Source: Setoptus koraiensis (lineage: Eukaryota; Arthropoda). Taken from it: a stretch of 64,000 bases of DNA. This document shows, piece after piece, positions 23,558 to 35,510 of the stretch (positions are counted from its first letter, which is position 1; every line of letters starts with the position of its first letter). The stretch lies in contig CM106586.1 in assembly GCA_048013815.1 (NCBI GenBank), positions 15,624,001 to 15,688,000 of the forward strand, given 5' to 3'. The translations under genes and the position numbers were made by a program. The notes beneath the pieces are model-generated. The model was given only the letters and a program-made list of their open reading frames with translations. It was not told the DNA's origin and made no database searches.

Positions 23558-25418
23558 ATTGGAGCACGCAGTTTTAACGCACAAAAACACACACATTTGT
23601 CATTGTGTTTATCATAGTATCTAATTCAGCATGGGAGCGCGAAAAGCAACTTAGTCGCTTCTTTAATCTATAGACAGAAAGCTATAAAGTAAATTCAAAA
23701 CAAAAATTCTAATGCTAAAACTAACTCCATCAGCATCATGTAGCGTCGTGCGTAGGGGACGCGACGTATAAACAACAAGACACATCAGCACATGAGTCAA
23801 TATGTCTGCCTGCCAGTAATGCTAACGCTACATGTACGTTCATGATTTATATATACACAAAATATCTGCTCATATTAGAGTAACTCCAACAGCGCATTTC
23901 ACCGAGAGAGCAGCACCGATAGAGACAGAGAGTCTCTATTAGAGAATATAGAGACAGAGAACAGAAAGAATTGTGTGACGTAAGTTACGGGGGCGCACAC
24001 AGTCACACACAAAAAACTATATCAATATATCATATATCTATGATAATTCAGCATTGACAAACAGCAAATACAGCAACAAACACACCACTTATCTAACCAA
24101 AACACAGGACAGTGAGATTAGCAGCAGCCGACAGAAGCCCAGCGTACGTTGATATTGTATATAACATAGGCGGTATTTGCAGCAGAAATATAGTTGCAAA
24201 TATAGTTGTTCATAACAGATATCTGATATATAGGTAGTAGTCATTGGAGAGAATTTAATTGGGCCAACTTTTGGCAACACCTTTCTCCGCTGACGATCAC
24301 TCTAGTGTTTCAATTCATCAATTCAGCCACACACACACAGCCAATTGAACACCGACAGAGAGACAGAGATATAAATAAGAAAACACTTGAATATAAACAT
24401 CATAATAAAAATAAAACATAGACGAATTCAATATCGATACAGTCAGATTGTAACAATCACACATCAAGCCAAAGCATTATTGTTGTGTGAGTGTGTGTGT
24501 GTGTGTGCCTCAGCAATCATGATAGTTCGTTATAATAGTTGAATAGAACAACTAGACAGAAAGGTAATTGTCGCTCTTGGTCGCTTTAGACTCAAATTCT
24601 CAGCGCATTCACAGTCACAACATATATGAACACAAATACTTTTGTTGTTGTGTAATGACAACATTCATACAGAAGCATATTGTCCCAACAATTCATTCAT
24701 ATGAGTATTGACACAAATGACTGTTTGTACAATAACTAGTTAATGACTAAATCTCATCTCAAATAATATAACTGTTGTTTGTGACGCTGTTTACGACCGA
24801 CTCACAACTACTGACCATCCGGTCGCTCGACAGCTAGCTCGGCGTACTTTGAACCCTTTCACTCACACCACATCAACCACTCATCTAGCCTAGTGTGTCT
24901 CGTTCAGTGATAGTTGTAGTTGCTTGTGTGTATGTGTATGTGTGTGTGATGTCACTGCATGGATTATTGGTCTATACATTAGAATCATTTTATTATCCAT
25001 ATGGATTACGTCTGTAAACTTTATTGCCATGTTGTACGTGATACAAAATAGCCAAACGATCTAAGCCAACTCAAGGTTTTACAGGTCACACAAGCAGTGG
25101 CACATACACACACAACAAAAGCACGTGCAAAAAAGAGCGTGCCAAGCTTAAAGATGAGCTCGCTGTCGTTGTTATCTAATCCTCAAGATGGCACTGAGAT
25201 AGTTGTTTAGTTTTGTTTGTCCAGCCCTCGATGCAAAGGTTCCTCCCCTCCCCTCCCCTCCCCCTAAGAATGCCGCGCGAATGGCATTGCAAATAGAATA
25301 ACATTGAACAAAGTCCTGGTAGGAATTACTTACTTATCAATAACTTATCACAACTAATGACTAATTAAACCTTTCATTATCCTATCCGCTTAAATCTATC
25401 TCCAATGATTACACACAG

Positions 25419-25743
25419 CTGAGGACACTGCACATGCAGAATCAGTCAAATTCTTAACCACTGATCATATGAGAGGCCTGGGCGAAGGTAACTCTCACAT
25501 GGATGTTCGACAAGACGAAATGAGTCAAGACATAACATTCTTGTCTCGTGATTTCACCGCTCCATTGGATGGTGGTGAATCAACAATGGGCGGCATTTAT
25601 GGCACTGCCTCGTCTAATTTGGGCAGCACAAACCAATCGCAATTAGACCAAACTACCAGAGGATATGTCTACAATGAGCAAGCCTTAAACCAGCTTTCAC
25701 CTGATAATGTTGAAATAGCCAAAGCACCTCTATTGCAAGCTGG
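25419..25743 (+). CDS. Ank2: Ankyrin exon: linker between repeats and ZU5
   Basis: The acceptor ACACACAG precedes two bases that complete a codon, and the frame then reads EDTAHAESVKF, matching the acidic linker (EGEDT...) that follows the repeats in ankyrins. The exon ends at a GTAAGT donor in phase 2, so its last Gly codon is completed by the next exon. The incoming phase (one base from the exon before) shows that it is not designed as a first exon. The first in-frame ATG, at 25469, could serve as a start if transcription begins inside the locus. Confidence 0.75.
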
Positions 25744-27936
25744 GTAAGTTTTTTATTTATAGTTATTTATAGTAGAAAAATACACACACACACACACACA
25801 CACACACACTCGATTTGCATATACTACAACCGGCTTGATTAAATAACTAGTGCGCCTTTTAGTGAACGTTCTTCCAATGCTAGTAGTAGTAACCTAATCA
25901 CCCAAATAACTGTATTGTATAACTGTATCAAATAACTTATCTAAAATCGTTGTTATCTTTTCTACTCATCACTATCACTATTACTCTTCTGCTATCAACT
26001 ATTACTATTAATCCGCGCGCAACTAAACTCAAAACTAAAACCATTACTAAACTATGCATAAAATTAACTGCTCACTATTGATTAACTATGTGCTACATAC
26101 TCACTAACTAACGCCATCGTGTAGCCTTAAACCGTAAGTGTCATCATTAGTGAAGATCATTATCACTAGTGTTGTTGCATGTTCAATTTTGGAACAAGTG
26201 CTGCTATCTATCTCTTTTTACTCACTCATTCTTCTGTATAGTGATTGCATGTGTTTCAACTATATCCACTATTAGCAGCAGTGTCCACTGATTGCCAGCT
26301 GAAATTGATACGTTGCGTAACACATACTTTACACATAGTTACAGACAATTATTATTGTTCTGGTGCTTGCCTACAGCTGTGGCCAACTCTCTAGCTAATG
26401 TTGAGAGTGGCCACTAATGTCCCGCTCTCTCTCCCTCTCGCTCGTTCCCTCGCTCACTCACGATCTAATAGCATAGCATAGATAACTATCCCAACCTTAT
26501 ACCTTGACGATGATTATCTAATAGCTGTTCCGATCAGCGCCATTCAAATAACAACAAGATAATGGTGATAATGATTACTGTCATGCTGTTGTAGTTATTT
26601 GCGAGCCCCATAACAACGACAAAGACAACAATCTGCTGCTGCTGCAGCAACAACAACAATAACAACGGCAACAACAACCATGATAAAAAACGTCAATGAC
26701 GAACTTGTATGTTATATACTATGGAGAGCACAGTATAAAAGTGTTGGGAACGACAACTCACCTGGCGACCACAATGCAACGAGTAGAGTAGTGTGCTATT
26801 CATGTCACGCGGTGTAGCATAGAAATAATAATGTTGCATGACGATCATAGACACACGATGGACAACATTGGACTGTTTCATTCAGGCCAGGTTCAATGAC
26901 CCCGGCTGGCTGGTTAGCTGTCGTCTGTATCGCTGTGGAGACCAAGTTAGCCAAAAAGCAAAAAAAACAAACTGAACAGAGGATACCATCAACATCACCG
27001 GCGATGTCGTAGTCGTCATCTTCGTGTGTTGTTGCGGTAGTTGGCTGGTTGCTATCTCTCTCTCGTTGTCTGGCTGGCTTGCTCGCTTGCATGGTTACCG
27101 CCCTCTCGACGATTAGTTGTTCTCTCTCACTCTATGTGTATGCCAACTTTACCCATCCTGTGTGATTCTCTGTACACTCTTATGTGAATCGATGAAACTT
27201 TTGGTTTCTCCCCATGTAATTGTTGTTGTTGCTGTTGCTGTTGTTGTGTATTGTTGCGTAATAGCCAATGTACAATGTGTGTCTGTCAGTAAATGAATCA
27301 TGAGTTAGGAGGAGTGAGGGCGATAATCAAGAGTACTAACATTAGTGGTGTCTGTAGAGAGATAGCAAAGCAACAATCGGCAGCTACATTAGAAATAACA
27401 AAGCAACAACAACAACAACAACAACAGCATCCTAATTGTCTCATCTCGCTCTTGCAATGACCACTCAACTGTGTTTGCGCGCTCAAACATGCAAATTATG
27501 CAATTTGAAAAGTTTTCTATGAACTCACTGAGATGCAGAGAAAAATCTTTTTGCCTCTTCTTTATTCAATGGAACAGTCAGTCAAGCGACTTTATTCCTT
27601 GTTGATATTTCGCACGCATTACCTACCACCGCCACCAACAATTGCTTAGCTGCTTCATTCAGGCTCGTCATTCGCGAACAACCATCACACACAGCGACAA
27701 CACCGCTACTTTTTTTTTATTATCATTACATTCATTACATAATCACAATCATCATTATTACTATGATTGTGCAAACACAATTCGCAATTTTACTATTATC
27801 ACATCGCAAATACTGATCATTATTATTATTTATATTTTCATATTTGACATATTTTGATATTTTTCATCAACGCATTATTACGCCGGAATTGCACGATGGA
27901 TATTAAATCAACTCTAACAATTAATAAAACGAACAG
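25744..27936 (+). other. Intron between linker and ZU5-N exons
   Basis: Contents are an AC run at 25783-25808, a short CAG/CAA-type repeat cluster near 26630-26680, CAA repeats near 27403-27426 and CT-rich tracts. No coding sequence is recognised. Confidence 0.6.
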
Positions 27937-28328
27937 GTTTTTGGTTAGTTTTATGGTTGACGCGCGTGGGGGTGCAATGCGCGGTTGTAGACACTCCGGA
28001 GTACGCGTCATAATACCACCAAAAACAGCACAGATGCCCATGAGAATCACATGTCGATATCTGAGAATGGACAAACTAATTCATCCACCTAGATTGAATG
28101 ATGGCGAAGCTTGCGCATCTAAAATCATGGAAGTGGGTCCAGCGGGAGCTAAATTTCTCGGACCGGTTCTCATTGAAGTGCCACATTTCGCCTCGTTGCG
28201 CGGACGCGAACGCGAAATAATTATTTTGTCTAGCGATGACGGCGAAACTTGGCGCGAGCATCCTATTGAGTCAGACGAAAAGATTGTCCAGTCAATAATT
28301 GATCAGGCCAATCAAGCCGATAGTAGAG
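27937..28328 (+). CDS. Ank2: Ankyrin exon: first ZU5 domain
   Basis: The exon opens with FLVSFMVDARGGAMRGCRHS and contains GPAGAKFLGPVLIEVPHFAS and LRGREREIIIL, the near-invariant signature of the spectrin-binding ZU5-N domain. The acceptor AACAG at 27932-27936 completes the Gly codon begun in the previous exon. The donor is GTAAGT in phase 1. Conservation with insect and vertebrate ankyrins is high, which argues that this part of the gene is under selection. Confidence 0.93.
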
Positions 28329-28450
28329 GTAAGTCAACTTCAACTAAAAATTGTCATCTTACTTTGAATGACTCGTGGTCAAAGAAATAAGTTCTAATGA
28401 TTTGATTACTTGTTTTTTCTTCTTTATTCGTTTTGTTTCTGTTTGTGCAG

Positions 28451-28680
28451 ATAAAATAAACGAAGAAAATAGACCAGCCGACGAATTAAGTGAATCGCAA
28501 AGAATCACGAAGATTATCACTGACGAATTCCCTCATTATTTTGCTATCATCTCAAGAGTAAGAAGAGAGGTTCATGCAGTCGGCCCCGATGGTGCCATTA
28601 TTAACTCGACTGTTGTTCCTCGTGTTCAAGCTACATTTACTGAAGGTGCTTTAACTAAAAGAATCAAAGTTGATATTCAG
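28451..28680 (+). CDS. Ank2: Ankyrin exon: start of the second ZU5 domain
   Basis: The motifs FPHYFAIISRVRREVHAVGP, STVVPRVQATF and EGALTKRIKVDIQ match the beginning of ZU5-C. The exon ends in phase 0 at GTAAGA. Two downstream acceptors are both in phase 0: the large Lys/Glu-rich exon at 29509 and the rest of ZU5-C at 35511. This exon is therefore the branch point between two kinds of product. Confidence 0.93.
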
Positions 28681-28883
28681 GTAAGAGTCTTGTCCCGCAT
28701 AAGCTCAACAACTCGTTAACTATCTACCATTACTACTGTGTATATCATCATCTGCTGTCACAATTGTTGCTGTCATACTTAGCATTGCAATGTATATACA
28801 TGTGATATATATATTATCTGAACATTATTTGTAGTTTATTATTTTTTAAACAAACATCTATGACATCAACATCTTTCGCTATA

Positions 28884-28920
28884 ACTGATGAATTGTCGCA
28901 AATAGTGACAATTCATCAGT
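28884..28920. repeat. 14-bp perfect inverted repeat in the ankyrin intron
   Basis: ACTGATGAATTGTC at 28884-28897 pairs with GACAATTCATCAGT at 28907-28920 around a nine-base loop. It lies between the branch-point exon and the alternative terminal exon, so a hairpin here could in principle affect exon choice. Confidence 0.9.
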
Positions 28921-29508
28921 ACGCGCTCACATTTCCACTTAACTTATCATGATTGATAGTGTTGTTATACTATTTGCGAATCATGTTAAGATTGTATCCA
29001 CTCGCGATGACTTACTGGTGCCTCATGCATACAAAAGCATTGATTATGTTTGAGTCTAGCAGTGTCGTTTGAATCTCACGCGTTTCGTGCCCTCTCTATA
29101 CATACCCCTCTCCCCGATCCTTTCCCTAATTATCACATCCCTTGATACCACCACATAATTTTACAATTATTCTACCATGTCTACTTACTGCCAATGCTAC
29201 TACTACCAATGCTACCACTACCATAACTGCTACCATAATACTACCACTACCACAACTATGTACGTCACTATTTTTGCTTGTCACCAAACAATTGTAAATG
29301 TAATTGTAATAATCTCAAACAAAAACAACATCGAATTATCATCGTCAACGCACACACAAATCACCTTATTATATATCTTCAACACACATACAAAAAATCA
29401 CCTTTATATGCATCTTCGACACACACTGACCAAAATACATCGAAACTCATCAAAATTCACGCAATAAATTTCAAATAAATAAAATGAATCCCGCTATCCC
29501 ATCAACAG

Positions 29509-32500
29509 AAAGAAAATCAAGAAAGAAGTATAAGCCCGACAAAGGACGGCGAGATTATCATTGTGGATGAATCCCGTAATCAGCTAGGCGACGAGCCAGG
29601 CGAATTCACTGAAACAAGATCTATTCGTTCGCCAACACCCGGTGGTGGAAGCAGGCCACAGTCTGCCAATACTAAACGAAGGAGCAAATTTTTATTGTGC
29701 TTCGGAGGCCAGGGTTCAGTTGAGCTTTTGAATGATGCCAATTTAGATAGTCCTACTAAAAGCGACGCCCAATCAGTTGAGGCTCAGAACTCAATACTAG
29801 CCGATTTAGCTGACGCCAATGAACGAATAATTGTCAAGAGGCATGTATTAGGGGATATTGACGTAATAGATAACGAGACTAATGATGATAAGGGTGAACC
29901 AACTGGTTTTTCTTGTATGCAGCAAATAGTTTCAGAGGATTACTATATTGAGAAAGAGCCTCCACTTATACTTTATAGTGAGCCAAAGACTTATGGTAAA
30001 CGATTGACCAATCAATCGGCTCAAACAGATAGTAAATTGCAATTGAACAAGCAAAAGACAAACAAGAAAGACAAGAAAAACAAAAAGTCCAAGACAGTTA
30101 AATTAGCTTTAAATCAGACTGCTGCCAAACAACAACAGCATAATAAGAAGCAACGAAACAAACGATCAGCCTTGGGCGACGAGGATACAGTTGTTACGGG
30201 CGACAAGCAGCAGCAGGACGCTTCGAATGATAAATTCTTAGATCCTGAACGTATTAGTATCATTCAAGATGTGATTACTAGCGACGATCATAAGTGGCGA
30301 ACTTGCACAATACAAACAGATGGTGACAGTATTATCGTCAATCACGTTTCACTCATCGATGATGGCTATTGTTCGGAGAATGGAGATCTCACTAAGCAGG
30401 GCTCTTTTGGTATGGGAATCTTCAAATCGTCTAGCGCAAAAGCAAACAAAAAGAAACGCCAGCAGACCAACAACAAAGAGAAAACGTCCAAGAAGAGCAG
30501 CAAACCATCCAAAGAAGCTATTGCTGTTGAATGCGATGATATTGTTGCTCTCGAGAAAGAATTAGCTAAAAGGGGCGAGGATTTGAGTAGCTCGGTTAAA
30601 TTTGCCCCTAGCGTAACAGATGATCAACATCGCAAAGAGGAGGCTTCTGAAATAGATCAACCACAATCCTTGATAGATACAACCGTTGCCGAGTCGCCAT
30701 TGTCATCGAGCGAAAACTTGACTGAATCACCTCATAAGCAGATGCAACAGCAACAAGTTGATGAAAGGCCCGTGTCTGCTGATTCGAAGCAAGAGAAGTT
30801 ACGCCTGAAATTAGAGAAGCAAGAAAAATTGAAGAAAGAAAAAGAAGAGAAGCGTGCCAAGAAAGAACAAGAGAAGGCGGCGGCTGAAGCGGAGAAATTG
30901 AGGAAAAAATTGGAGAAGGAGAACAAGAAACAACAAAAAACTGCTAGTTCTTCTCCGTCACCCATCAGTCCCAGCGGCTCGCCAGAACCCACCGAGGTGG
31001 ATAGTTCTATTGCGTCTAATACCGAAAAGCAACAGAAAAAACTCGAAGCCAAACGTATAGAGGCCGAGAAGAAGCTAGCCAAGGAAGAGGCCAAAAAGAA
31101 AGCTAAAGAGGCTAAGGAGGCCAAAAAGCCTAAGACCAAAGAAGATAAAAAGTCCAAGGCTAAAGAGGAATCTGTTAGCACCAGTGTGCCTGTCGAGATT
31201 GTCACCACATTACATAGTGTGTCCGATCAAGCTGAGCAGCTGCAGCCCGTCTCTGAAATTGAAGTTAAGGTTGTCGAGGTACCAACTACCCATAATCAAA
31301 AACAAGCTGATGACATTGTGACTCTAGTCAAAGAATTACCTGCAGAGAAAGAACGAGATGTTGTTCCTTCAATTGAAGTTGTTGTTCCAACAATTGACCA
31401 CCACGAAGAGTTAGTTGTAGAATTAGATCAACCTAAATCGCTTAAGTCAGCCACTGTAGTCGAGCCGACCATTGTTGTCGAGCAGAACGCTGTTTTCGAG
31501 CCGGTCATCAAAGTCGAGTCAACCACTGTGGCCGAGCCAACTGCTGAAGCCCAGTCGCCACTACCAACGAGCGAGAACTTGACCGAGTCAACTGAGCAGG
31601 TGCAGCAATTAGTTGTTGAGAAGCCCTCGGTTGCTGATCCTAAACAAGAGAAGTTGCGCTTGAAATTGGAAAAAGAGGCAAAATCAAAGAGAGAGAAAGA
31701 GGAGAAGCGTCTTAAGAAAGAACAAGAGAAAGCGGCCGCTGTAGCAGAGAAACTGAGGAAGAAGCAAGAGAAAGAGAACAAGAAACAGGAGAAGATCAAC
31801 GCAAAGAATCAGAAGAAGCTAGAGGCTGAGCGTTTAGAGGCCGAAAAGAAGCTAGAGGCAGAACGACTTGTGGCCGAAAAGAACCAGAAAAAGCTAGATG
31901 CTGAGCGTTCAGAGGCCGAAAAGAAGCTAGAGGCTGAAAGACTTGTGGCCGAAAAGAACCAGAAAAAGCTAGATGCTGAGCGTTCAGAGGCCGAAAAGAA
32001 GCTAGAGGCTGAAAGACTCGTGGCCGAAAAGAAACTAGAGGCTGAGCGACTTAAGGCTGAAAAGAAACTCGAGGCTGAGCGACTTGTGGCTGAAAAGAAG
32101 CAGAAAAAGCTCGACGCCAAACGTTTGAAGGCCGAGAAGAAGCAGGCAAAAGAGGAGGCCAAAAAGAAGAGCAAGGAAGATAAAAAGAAGAGCAAAGATG
32201 CCAAAAAGAAGGGCAAGGATGCTAAAGAGAAGAAGCCAGAAGAGGACACCACTATCACAAGTATACCTGTCGAAATTGTCACAACCTCAACTGATGATGC
32301 ACCACCAGTACCAACTGAGCCACAAGCTGTCGCTAATATTCAAGATAAAGTAGCTGAGGTGGCAGAGCCTGTAATAGATGAGCAAAATGAGCCCATTCAC
32401 ACTTTCAGTAAGATTGAACAAACTTGCGAAGAAGTCGTTGGCGAAGATGGAATAGTTACCAAGACCACCAAAGTAACTGAGACAAAGTACACAACTCACG

Positions 32501-33531
32501 TAAACGAGAGTGTGGAAGTCAGAGAGCGCATCGTAAACTTGGGCGAAAGAGATATTGGTATAATTGTTGACGATTCGGACGAGGAAACCGGCATCAAACC
32601 ATTAGAAAATCAAGCCAACGAAGCTGTCTTGCGAGAAATCGAAGAGGAAACGGCCGAACCCGAGGTAGAATATGCTAGCGCATTTTCGCCACCCGAAAAT
32701 GGTGCTAAATTGAGCAAGAAAGAATTGAAGAAACAAATCAAACTGAATTCTAAGCTTATCAAGAAAGCAAAGAAACTCTCAAAGAAACAGTTGAAAGAAG
32801 CCAAAGTGCAGGCGAAATTGGCTGAGGCGGAAATTGAAAAGGCCGCTGAAGCAGAGCGCATCGCTCTCAAGGAGTCTAAGAAGGCTCTCAAGAAGGCCAA
32901 GGAGGCTGAAAAGAAGACAAAGAAGGCACACAAGAAAATGGACAAGATTGACAAAAAGATTGCGAAAAAGGCCAAGAAACTAGAGAAGAAACAGAAGAAG
33001 ATTGATGAAAAATTGGCTAAACAGCGCAAGAAACTAGAAAAGAAGAAGGCAAAGGTGTCGCTGAAGGTAGAAGATATTGGTGAACCTGTTCTACAAACTT
33101 CGTCAAAGTCATTCGAGGTGCCAATGAGCATTGAGACAACCTCTGCCGATCAACAGATGCCTGATATATTACCTAGCGAACAACAAGTGTCTATTGATGT
33201 TGGTCAACATGATTTTCAGGCCGACATTGAGCACAACAATTATCGAAGTGAAGCCGAGCCAATATTATTGACACTCGAAACAGCACAAAACTTGCCTCAA
33301 GGAGAACAATCAAGTACTGACGAATGGCTAGACGAACCTAAAGACAGTATTCAATTGCCCAGTTCAAACAAGGAACAAAGCATTGGCGAGACTTTGGTTT
33401 CGGAAGTGGTCAGTGTTGTGAAGAGTGCAGAAGAAGTAAAAGGTCAACTACAAAAGCAATCTTCGAAAGAATCATCTTCGAGTTCGAGTTCGAGTCAGTC
33501 TGAAGCATCTAGTATAAAAAATCGCGATTGA
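29509..33531 (+). CDS. Alternative terminal exon of ankyrin with a Lys/Glu-rich tail of about 1,340 residues
   Basis: The frame opens after an acceptor (CAACAG at 29503-29508) and reads KENQERSISPTKDGEIIIVD in phase 0, matching the donor of the preceding ZU5-C exon. No in-frame ATG occurs in the first 130 codons, so it is unlikely to be a gene by itself. The tail has several Lys/Glu/Ala-rich segments predicted to form long charged helices (about residues 410-550, 700-910 and 1060-1190), a 25-residue repeat, and acidic Ser-rich ends. I recognise no domain in it. A stop at 33529 is followed by AATAAA at 34106 and 34946. Joined to the upstream exons it would give an ankyrin product cut off inside ZU5-C and lacking UPA and death domain. 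A separate nested gene with an unseen first exon is the alternative. Confidence 0.68.
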   Translation, partial: KENQERSISPTKDGEIIIVDESRNQLGDEPGEFTETRSIRSPTPGGGSRPQSANTKRRSKFLLCFGGQGSVELLNDANLDSPTKSDAQSVEAQNSILADLADANERIIVKRHVLGDIDVIDNETNDDKGEPTGFSCMQQIVSEDYYIEKEPPLILYSEPKTYGKRLTNQSAQTDSKLQLNKQKTNKKDKKNKKSKTVKLALNQTAAKQQQHNKKQRNKRSALGDEDTVVTGDKQQQDASNDKFLDPERISIIQDVITSDDHKWRTCTIQTDGDSIIVNHVSLIDDGYCSENGDLTKQGSFGMGIFKSSSAKANKKKRQQTNNKEKTSKKSSKPSKEAIAVECDDIVALEKELAKRGEDLSSSVKFAPSVTDDQHRKEEASEIDQPQSLIDTTVAESPLSSSENLTESPHKQMQQQQVDERPVSADSKQEKLRLKLEKQEKLKKEKEEKRAKKEQEKAAAEAEKLRKKLEKENKKQQKTASSSPSPISPSGSPEPTEVDSSIASNTEKQQKKLEAKRIEAEKKLAKEEAKKKAKEAKEAKKPKTKEDKKSKAKEESVSTSVPVEIVTTLHSVSDQAEQLQPVSEIEVKVVEVPTTHNQKQADDIVTLVKELPAEKERDVVPSIEVVVPTIDHHEELVVELDQPKSLKSATVVEPTIVVEQNAVFEPVIKVESTTVAEPTAEAQSPLPTSENLTESTEQVQQLVVEKPSVADPKQEKLRLKLEKEAKSKREKEEKRLKKEQEKAAAVAEKLRKKQEKENKKQEKINAKNQKKLEAERLEAEKKLEAERLVAEKNQKKLDAERSEAEKKLEAERLVAEKNQKKLDAERSEAEKKLEAERLVAEKKLEAERLKAEKKLEAERLVAEKKQKKLDAKRLKAEKKQAKEEAKKKSKEDKKKSKDAKKKGKDAKEKKPEEDTTITSIPVEIVTTSTDDAPPVPTEPQAVANIQDKVAEVAEPVIDEQNEPIHTFSKIEQTCEEVVGEDGIVTKTTKVTETKYTTHVNESVEVRERIVNLGERDIGIIVDDSDEETGIKPLENQANEAVLREIEEETAEPEVEYASAFSPPENGAKLSKKELKKQIKLNSKLIKKAKKLSKKQLKEAKVQAKLAEAEIEKAAEAERIALKESKKALKKAKEAEKKTKKAHKKMDKIDKKIAKKAKKLEKKQKKIDEKLAKQRKKLEKKKAKVSLKVEDIGEPVLQTSSKSFEVPMSIETTSADQQMPDILPSEQQVSIDVGQHDFQADIEHNNYRSEAEPILLTLETAQNLPQGEQSSTDEWLDEPKDSIQLPSSNKEQSIGETLVSEVVSVVKSAEEVKGQLQKQSSKESSSSSSSSQSEASSIKNRD
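31810..32110 (+). repeat. 75-bp (25-residue) tandem repeat inside the Lys/Glu-rich exon
   Basis: About three units of KKLEAERLVAEKNQKKLDAE plus RSEAE stand in tandem, the later ones shortened. DNA identity between units is near complete, so the expansion is recent. Confidence 0.8.
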
Positions 33532-35510
33532 GAGGTTATTTACAATAGCGGTTAACTTGTAGTGCTGATATAATCCTGGCACCACAAAATTCAATCAACT
33601 AACAACATGCAACATATTGGCCGGCTAAGTTGTGTTGAAATGTTTTTCTTTCACATCAACATAACACACATAGTATATATTCTTCAGAGGTATTTCATCT
33701 ATTGATTTGGCTCTAGTATTAAGTAAGATCTCAAATATATAATAATGAGATTGGCGATGTTATTGTTAGCTATCCCTCATGTTTCCCCATTCTCAATTGT
33801 ATTGTATTGAGATTGATACAATTTGTAGTGCAATACACATCTACATGTATGTGACAAGTGCAACAAGGAAGACAATAGATCTCATGCATTCATATATTTG
33901 ATTTTGATTGAGATTATTTCTTGAAATCTCGAATCAAATTTAAAATTTCTTTCAATTGAACAGTTGAAACCCTTTACATGGTGCAACAGCATACTACTCT
34001 ACCACTATCAGATATACAATACACATTTATAAATATACACAATACACATTTATACATAAACAAGCAACCCCCTGGATATTTATGTAATTATACGACACAC
34101 AGAACAATAAATGTTATGTAATGATTCTAATTGAATCACAAAACAATTTTATATCTATATTAATGTACACATTTCGAACAACAACAGCAACGACAACAAA
34201 AGCAGCAGCACTAATAACAACATCAACGTTATTATTATAAATTATTATTATATACCCACACAATGTAATGTATTATGTAAGACGAAATCGTCGCTTGAGT
34301 GACTAATCGATACTAATGTCGAATCGATTGGACGAGGTCAAGGTGGACGATTTCGTCAGTGTCAGCGAATCATCACTATGGTCACAGGTCGTCATCAATT
34401 CTTTTACTTTTATAATATAAAAAATTGATGAATCTATCCTTTCTAACAATGATAGCAACAAGAAAAAAAAAATGAAGGTTGTTCATTCAGCTCATCGGTC
34501 ATTTGTCTTTTTGTTCAATCAAAGAGCTATATCAGTGACCCGTTGTTTATCATGTGTGGTGATTGACCAACAAGATTATTGTCATTATTATTAATACATT
34601 TCAACTACCTGTCATCATTGATTTCATTAGCAATCTAACACCCTTACCATGTCAAGTCTTTTATTGACCGAAGTCCCAATTAGATTAATCTACAAGCTGC
34701 TATAACCAACACCAACACCAACGTAACAATGTCAATCAAAACAATTGCCCTCCTTAATCGGGTTGAGAATACCATTTACAGTAAACAAGCACGTCGATAA
34801 ATCCGTCTATGGTCTTTTTAAAATCTTCATGCAAACACACTCACACACCGAGATGCGCATACATTTTACCATACACAAAAACACAATGGAACCTTTAATG
34901 AGTTAATTAAACCCAATTGTAATCAAATCAAGATAATTGTGACTTAATAAAACTTAAAACAATTATAAACTTAATGTAATGATTGGTAGCGCGAAAGGTC
35001 AAGTGGACCATTTTTGGCATCCGGCGACGCGCTGGCTGTCAATTCCTCAATCGATAATTCCTCAGTCGATTTAGACATTATATCTAGTTGTTTTGTTGTT
35101 GATTTTTTTTTTCATTTTACATTTGTCATATCTTTGTAGCATGACACGAACAACAAAACAAACAAACAACACTCCATATGTTCCGAATATGGTCGCACAA
35201 CGTATTCGGGCCCTATCGATACTCGTTGGTCAAGCATGATCCTGTTCGAGACAACAGTTGAATCTTGACCCGGGCGCTGATAAGTGATTCTGTTATTTTT
35301 TTTCCTTCAGATAGACCTATGTCTATTTTTTTCTCGACAAGCGCGACAAGCTAGACGATATGCACAGTACGAATTCGCAGATTGAATATCTGTCAATTCA
35401 TTAGGCTCTATGATGGGCTGATTACTTAAAATAATGATCTGATAAAATTGAAGTATCCAACTGACCTTTTTGTTACATATTCCCTGTCTTTCGCTATTAT
35501 TATTATTCAG
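33532..35510 (+). other. 3'UTR of the alternative terminal exon and remaining intron
   Basis: AATAAA occurs at 34106-34111 and 34946-34951. A 12-base inverted repeat (GACGAAATCGTC at 34281-34292 with its complement at 34346-34357) could form a stem in the 3'UTR. No coding sequence is seen. Confidence 0.6.

Larger units (their letters stand above)
16881..25418. other. Long non-coding stretch (intron or 5' flank of the ankyrin gene)
   Basis: I see no conserved coding sequence. Simple repeats occur: CT at about 17036-17066, TG at about 22590-22602, GAGC at about 23140-23158, TG at about 24488-24507, and a CCCCT run at about 25239-25264. One short perfect hairpin lies at 18387-18419, and a candidate core promoter at 23529-23557. 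The part 22.3-24.6 kb is less AT-rich and has more promoter-like repeats than the rest. Confidence 0.45.

Noticed and set aside
25783-25808. AC dinucleotide run as a possible regulatory element
   Set aside because: Ordinary microsatellite; similar runs occur at many places in the window.
27854-27936. Extension of the ZU5-N frame upstream to an ATG
   Set aside because: The acceptor at 27936 completes a codon from the linker exon, and homology begins exactly there.
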